DNA of 64,000 bases from Arthrobacter oryzae (GTDB lineage Bacteria > Actinomycetota > Actinomycetes > Actinomycetales > Micrococcaceae). Within the stretch, counting starts at the first letter, position 1. Every line of letters begins with the position of its first letter. The stretch lies in assembly GCF_030812315.1 (NCBI RefSeq), contig NZ_JAUSSM010000002.1, forward strand, positions 62,001 to 126,000, in the 5' to 3' direction. Shown in pieces: positions 60,985 to 64,000 of the stretch. The notes beneath the pieces are model-generated. The model saw only the letters and a program-made list of their open reading frames with translations. It had not been told where the DNA came from and did no database searches. A program made the translations under genes and the position numbers.

Positions 60985-61017
60985 CCTCAGTCAAAATTGA
61001 ATCAATGAATACTGAGG
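60985..61017. promoter_or_regulatory. ArsR operator 2 overlapping the fusion-gene start
   Basis: CCTCAGT and ACTGAGG (7-base inverted repeat, 19 bases apart) flank TCAAAATTGA, and the ATG at 61005 lies inside. The core resembles the TCAATATTGA of the other two sites. Confidence 0.45.
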
Positions 61018-61679
61018 CAGTTATCGGATTTCAGGCGAGGGTAGCAAAACATGCCGCCCTTGCCGACCCTGCGCGGCTGCGCATCGTTGACCTGCTGACT
61101 ATGGGTGACTTCTCTCCGACAGAGCTGCAGGCAGAGCTGGGGATGCCGTCGAATCTGGTGTCGCATCATCTGCGCGCACTGGAAGAGGCCGGCCTGACAA
61201 TCCGCCACCGCTCAGAAGCCGACAGGCGCCGGAGCTACATTCGGCTTGCTGCCGGGGCGCTGGAGGGCCTGCTGCCGGGGGTTGAGCACGGAGCGCGCCG
61301 CATCCTCTTCGTCTGCACGCGAAACAGTGCGCGGTCCCAACTGGCCACGGCACTCTGGAGACAGGTCAGCGAAATCCCGTCGACGTCGGCGGGGACGCAC
61401 CCGGCGGAACGCATCGCCCAAGGCGCCATCGACGTCGCCCGCCGTCACGGCGTTGCCCTCTTGGACCTTCCTCCGCGCAACCTGGACCGGGTGGCGGGGA
61501 AGGGTGACTTCGTGGTGACCGTGTGCGACAGTGCCCATGAGGAGCTGGCGGGCTTGGGTGGTGTCCATTGGTCGGTGCCGGATCCGCTGCGCCTGGGCAC
61601 CGAGGAAGCCTTCGAGAACGCCTTCGAGGACATCGCCCAGCGCATCAATGGCCTGGCGCCGCGCATGTCGGCCGCCTGA
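61005..61679 (+). CDS. ArsR-type regulator fused to LMW phosphatase (arsenate reductase)
   Basis: 224 residues. Residues 1-90 form an ArsR-like winged helix (KHAALADPARLRIVDLLTMG; PSNLVSHHLRALEEAGLTIR) and residues ~100-220 a low-molecular-weight tyrosine phosphatase/ArsC domain (ILFVCTRNSARSQLATALWR, with the CxxxxxR loop). No CVCDL-type metal site in the regulator part. May couple sensing with arsenate reduction, or be a regulator using the phosphatase fold to bind oxyanions. Sits next to a separate arsC gene. Confidence 0.83.
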   Translation: MNTEAVIGFQARVAKHAALADPARLRIVDLLTMGDFSPTELQAELGMPSNLVSHHLRALEEAGLTIRHRSEADRRRSYIRLAAGALEGLLPGVEHGARRILFVCTRNSARSQLATALWRQVSEIPSTSAGTHPAERIAQGAIDVARRHGVALLDLPPRNLDRVAGKGDFVVTVCDSAHEELAGLGGVHWSVPDPLRLGTEEAFENAFEDIAQRINGLAPRMSAA

Positions 61680-61690
61680 TACGCGCCGGA

Positions 61691-61717
61691 TCAATATTGA
61701 CAATCATCAATCTATGG
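61691..61717. promoter_or_regulatory. ArsR operator 3 upstream of arsC
   Basis: TCAATATTGACAATCATCAATCTATGG matches operator 1 at most positions, including the exact palindrome TCAATATTGA. A degenerate half copy (ATATCAATGTATTG) follows at about 61741-61754. arsC starts 65 bases after the element. Confidence 0.55.
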
Positions 61718-61781
61718 CCCGATACTCACTGTATCGATGAATATCAATGTATTGCGCACTAACTGATTCCAGGAGAACCCC

Positions 61782-62204
61782 GTGAGCACCGCAACCGCCA
61801 AGAAGCCCTCCGTCCTGTTCGTCTGCGTCCACAACGCCGGCCGCTCCCAGATGGCCGCCGCCTTCCTGACGACCCTTGCCAAGGGTGAGATCGAAGTCCG
61901 CTCCGCCGGGTCCCGGCCCGCCGACACGGTGAATCCGGCCGCCGTCACCGCGATGGCCGAACTGGGCATCGACATGTCCGCCGAAATTCCGAAAGTCCTC
62001 ACTACCGAGGCTGTCAAAGAATCGGATGTGGTGATCACCATGGGATGCGGCGACGAGTGCCCGTACTTCCCCGGCAAGCGTTACGAAGACTGGGTCCTGG
62101 AGGACCCGGCAGGCCAAGGCGTGGACGCCGTCCGCCCCATCCGCGATGAAATCAAGACTCGCATCGAGGGCCTGATCGCTTCCCTCATCCCTGCCGCCAA
62201 GTAA
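61782..62204 (+). CDS. arsC: Arsenate reductase ArsC (LMW phosphatase type)
   Basis: 140 residues. [20 protein letters not shown] holds the CX5R nucleophile loop; later [17 protein letters not shown] has two further cysteines typical of thioredoxin-linked ArsC, which reduces arsenate to arsenite through a Cys cascade. GTG start with AGGAGA. Downstream thioredoxin reductase fits this mechanism. Confidence 0.9.
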   Translation: MSTATAKKPSVLFVCVHNAGRSQMAAAFLTTLAKGEIEVRSAGSRPADTVNPAAVTAMAELGIDMSAEIPKVLTTEAVKESDVVITMGCGDECPYFPGKRYEDWVLEDPAGQGVDAVRPIRDEIKTRIEGLIASLIPAAK

Positions 62205-62232
62205 CCGCGGCCCCGAAACGAGGAGACACGTC

Positions 62233-63228
62233 GTGAGCACTCAAAACAACGTGAGCACCGAGCAGCTGATCATTATCGGGTCCGGGCCTGCGGGCTATAC
62301 GGCGGCCATTTACGCTGCCCGGGCAGGTCTGAAACCGCTTGTCATCGCGGGGTCCGTGACCGCGGGCGGTGCGTTGATGAACACCACCGAGGTGGAGAAC
62401 TTCCCCGGCTTCCCGGCCGGTATCCAGGGACCGGAACTCATGGACGGCCTGCAGCAGCAGGCGGAGCGGTTCGGCGCGCAGGTGGTGTTCGACGACGTCA
62501 CCGAAGTGACCCTCACCGGGCACCTCAAGCGCGTGGTGACCGGCGCCGGCGACACGCACGAGGCGCCGGCGGTCATCCTCGCCACCGGCTCCGCGTACAA
62601 GGAACTCGGCCTGCCGGAGGAGAAGAAGTTCAGCGGCCACGGCGTGTCCTGGTGCGCCACGTGCGATGGCTTCTTCTTCCGCGACCAGGACATCATCGTC
62701 GTCGGCGGCGGGGACTCCGCCATGGAGGAAGCCACGTTCCTGACCCGCTTCGGGCGGTCCGTCACCGTCGTCGTCCGGAAGGACGAACTCCGGGCCTCCC
62801 GGATCATGGCCCAGCGGGCCAAGGACAACCCGAAGATCAGCTTCGCCTGGAACTCCGCCATCACCGCCATTCACGGGGACGGCAAGGTCACCGGCGTCAC
62901 GCTCAAGGACACGCGCACCGGCGAGACCCGCGAACAGGCAGCCACCGGCATCTTCGTGGCCATCGGGCACGTGCCGCGCACCGAACTGGTGGCCGGCCAG
63001 GTGGAGCTGGATGCCGAGGGCTACATCACGGTGGATTCCCCCACCACGGTCACCAACCTCACCGGCGTGTTCGCCTGCGGAGACGCCGTGGACCACCGCT
63101 ACCGCCAGGCCATCACCGCCGCCGGCACCGGCTGCGCCGCCGCCCTCGACGCAGAGCGCTACCTGGCCGCCCTCGACGACGCCGACAGCATCGCCACCGC
63201 CCTGGTGGAAGAACCCACCCACGCCTGA
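62233..63228 (+). CDS. trxB: Thioredoxin reductase (ArsT-like)
   Basis: 331 residues. FAD motif [20 protein letters not shown], redox pair [10 protein letters not shown] (CATC), NADPH motif [20 protein letters not shown] and late [20 protein letters not shown]. Regenerates reduced thioredoxin, here most likely for ArsC. GTG start with GAGGAGA. 28 bases downstream starts the cysteine-rich peptide. Confidence 0.9.
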   Translation: MSTQNNVSTEQLIIIGSGPAGYTAAIYAARAGLKPLVIAGSVTAGGALMNTTEVENFPGFPAGIQGPELMDGLQQQAERFGAQVVFDDVTEVTLTGHLKRVVTGAGDTHEAPAVILATGSAYKELGLPEEKKFSGHGVSWCATCDGFFFRDQDIIVVGGGDSAMEEATFLTRFGRSVTVVVRKDELRASRIMAQRAKDNPKISFAWNSAITAIHGDGKVTGVTLKDTRTGETREQAATGIFVAIGHVPRTELVAGQVELDAEGYITVDSPTTVTNLTGVFACGDAVDHRYRQAITAAGTGCAAALDAERYLAALDDADSIATALVEEPTHA

Positions 63229-63256
63229 CCCAAAGACGGGAGAGGGGGTGAGCTGA

Positions 63257-63313
63257 ATGAACACCGGATGCTGCGACGACGGTTGCTGCGACAACGATCA
63301 GGACTGCTGCTAA
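63257..63313 (+). CDS. 18-residue cysteine-rich peptide in the ars operon
   Basis: The peptide reads MNTGCCDDGCCDNDQDCC, stop TAA: three Cys-Cys pairs in 18 residues, spaced 3 and 5, with Asp-rich linkers. A strong purine-rich ribosome site GGGAGAGGGGG lies about 8-15 bases upstream, and the frame sits 28 bases after trxB in the same direction. That pattern is hard to get by chance in 57 bases. It probably binds As(III) or another thiophilic metal ion. No family name known to me. Confidence 0.6.
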   Translation: MNTGCCDDGCCDNDQDCC

Positions 63314-63324
63314 CACCCGGCTCC

Positions 63325-63393
63325 TGCCCAACTAGGTAGCAGCAGGTGTCGTTATGAGCCTCAAAACGGCACTTACTGCCACCTAGTTGGGCG
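63325..63393. repeat. Palindromic intergenic repeat (REP-like) or hairpin terminator
   Basis: Arm TGCCCAACTAGGTAGCAG (63325-63342) and its continuation AGGTGTCGTT pair with AACGGCACTTACTGCC and ACCTAGTTGGGC, about 29 bases per arm with a few mismatches and a loop around ATGAGCCTCAA. Similar CCCAACTAGGT palindromes recur in Arthrobacter-type genomes as far as I recall. Only one copy appears in this window. Located between the peptide and the flavoprotein gene. Confidence 0.6.
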
Positions 63394-63439
63394 CCTTCCG
63401 CACTACCCGACAAACTTACGGATGAGAACGAGGACAGAC

Positions 63440-64000
63440 ATGGATTCGACGAAGAACCTTCCCGTGGCAGTGATCGGTGCCGGCCCCGTGGGCCTGGCCG
63501 CCGCAGCCCACCTGCTCGAGCGCGGCATGGAACCGCTGATCTTCGAAGCCGGCCCGTCTGCCGGTGCCGCCATCGAGCAGTGGCGCCACATCCGGCTCTT
63601 CTCCCCATGGCGGTTCAACATCGATGCCGCCGCCGTCCGCCTGCTCGAGACCACCGGCTGGGAATCGCCGCGGCCCACAGCCCTTCCCTACGGCGGGGAG
63701 CTCATCGACCAATACCTGACACCGCTGGCCGCCCTTCCCGAGATCGCTTCCCGGTTGCAGACCGGCGCCCGTGTCATCGCTGTGACCCGCGCCGGCCTGG
63801 ACAAGACCCATACCCGCAACCGCGACACCACACCGTTCGTCGTCCGGGTCCAGCACGAGGATGGAGAAACCCGCGACCACACCGTGGCAGCGGTCATTGA
63901 CGCCTCCGGCACCTGGTCCATCCGCAACCCGCTCGGGACCTCGGGCCTGGCCGCCATCGGCGAGGACGCCGCGGCGGGCAGGATTTCCGCCCCGCTCCCG
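63440..64000 (+). CDS. FAD/NAD(P)-binding oxidoreductase, ArsO-like (cut by window end)
   Basis: 187 codons visible, no stop before the window end. VAVIGAGPVGLAAAAHLLER is the FAD motif; IEQWRHIRLFSPWRFNIDAA and IDASGTWSIRNPLG are typical of the flavoprotein monooxygenase-like group found with thioredoxin reductase in actinobacterial ars clusters (ArsO, ArsT). GAGGACA precedes the ATG. Whether it oxidises an arsenical is not known from sequence. Confidence 0.75.
   Translation, partial: MDSTKNLPVAVIGAGPVGLAAAAHLLERGMEPLIFEAGPSAGAAIEQWRHIRLFSPWRFNIDAAAVRLLETTGWESPRPTALPYGGELIDQYLTPLAALPEIASRLQTGARVIAVTRAGLDKTHTRNRDTTPFVVRVQHEDGETRDHTVAAVIDASGTWSIRNPLGTSGLAAIGEDAAAGRISAPLP

Noticed and set aside
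62185..63294. 369-codon minus-strand frame opposite thioredoxin reductase
   Set aside because: Gly/Val/Ala-rich shadow; the plus strand encodes an unmistakable TrxB.
63325..63393. Insertion-sequence ends
   Set aside because: The palindrome looked like terminal inverted repeats, but only a ~10-base loop separates the arms and there is no transposase.
1..64000. CRISPR arrays, tRNA/rRNA genes, prophage
   Set aside because: No spaced direct repeats, cloverleaf-like blocks ending in CCA, or phage structural genes were found on reading the window.

Overview
The window looks like an accessory-rich stretch from a high-GC Gram-positive actinobacterium, most like the Arthrobacter/Pseudarthrobacter group. 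The reasons are the strong G/C bias at third codon positions, frequent GTG/TTG starts, actinobacterial families (GAF-ANTAR, TipAS-type MerR, MmyB-type XRE regulators) and a palindromic intergenic repeat of a kind I associate with that group. I see no rRNA, tRNA, transposase, integrase, phage gene or CRISPR array.

Layout. 0.2-8 kb: cation/proton antiporter, MBL-fold protein, an exporter followed in frame by an SDR lacking its 5' end, an XRE regulator, an NmrA-like SDR, then a chimeric scar of an MHS transporter joined to the C-terminal part of a glycogen-debranching-type enzyme. 8-12.7 kb: TetR/quinone-reductase pair, RidA, and a MarR/DHA2-exporter pair. 12.7-19 kb: an inducible fructan or fructo-oligosaccharide operon (LacI regulator, two permeases, lipoprotein binding protein, GH32 hydrolase, no ATPase). 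19-22 kb: AraC regulator with degraded SRPBCC and NmrA genes plus a DUF1772 protein. 22-27 kb: GCS2 ligase, PEP synthase regulator and PEP synthase, ending in a strong hairpin. 27-32.5 kb: LysR regulator divergent from an operon of three tandem RraA-family proteins, an aminotransferase and an alpha/beta hydrolase, the most unusual metabolic locus here. 33-47 kb: 2OG-Fe(II) oxygenase, the intact debranching-type enzyme, several regulators, exporters, hydrolases and two dihydrofolate-reductase-like proteins. 47-56 kb: two unrelated alkylpurine-glycosylase-type proteins (AlkZ-like, AlkD-like), sugar porter, flavin monooxygenase, GAF-ANTAR regulator and a MarR gene coupled to an exporter broken by a nonsense codon. 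56-59.7 kb: ribosome-rescue factor ArfB, manganese catalase and two hydrolases. 59.7-64 kb: an arsenic-resistance island (ArsR, aquaporin, ArsR-phosphatase fusion, ArsC, thioredoxin reductase, an 18-residue cysteine-rich peptide, a flavoprotein cut by the window end).

Two themes recur. First, many small units consist of one regulator beside one exporter or oxidoreductase, often with an unusually clean palindromic operator between or beside the genes. Second, the window is littered with deletion scars: at least seven genes are truncated, internally deleted, fused or stopped, without nearby insertion sequences. The best candidates for something undescribed are the cysteine-rich micropeptide in the arsenic island and the triple-RraA operon.
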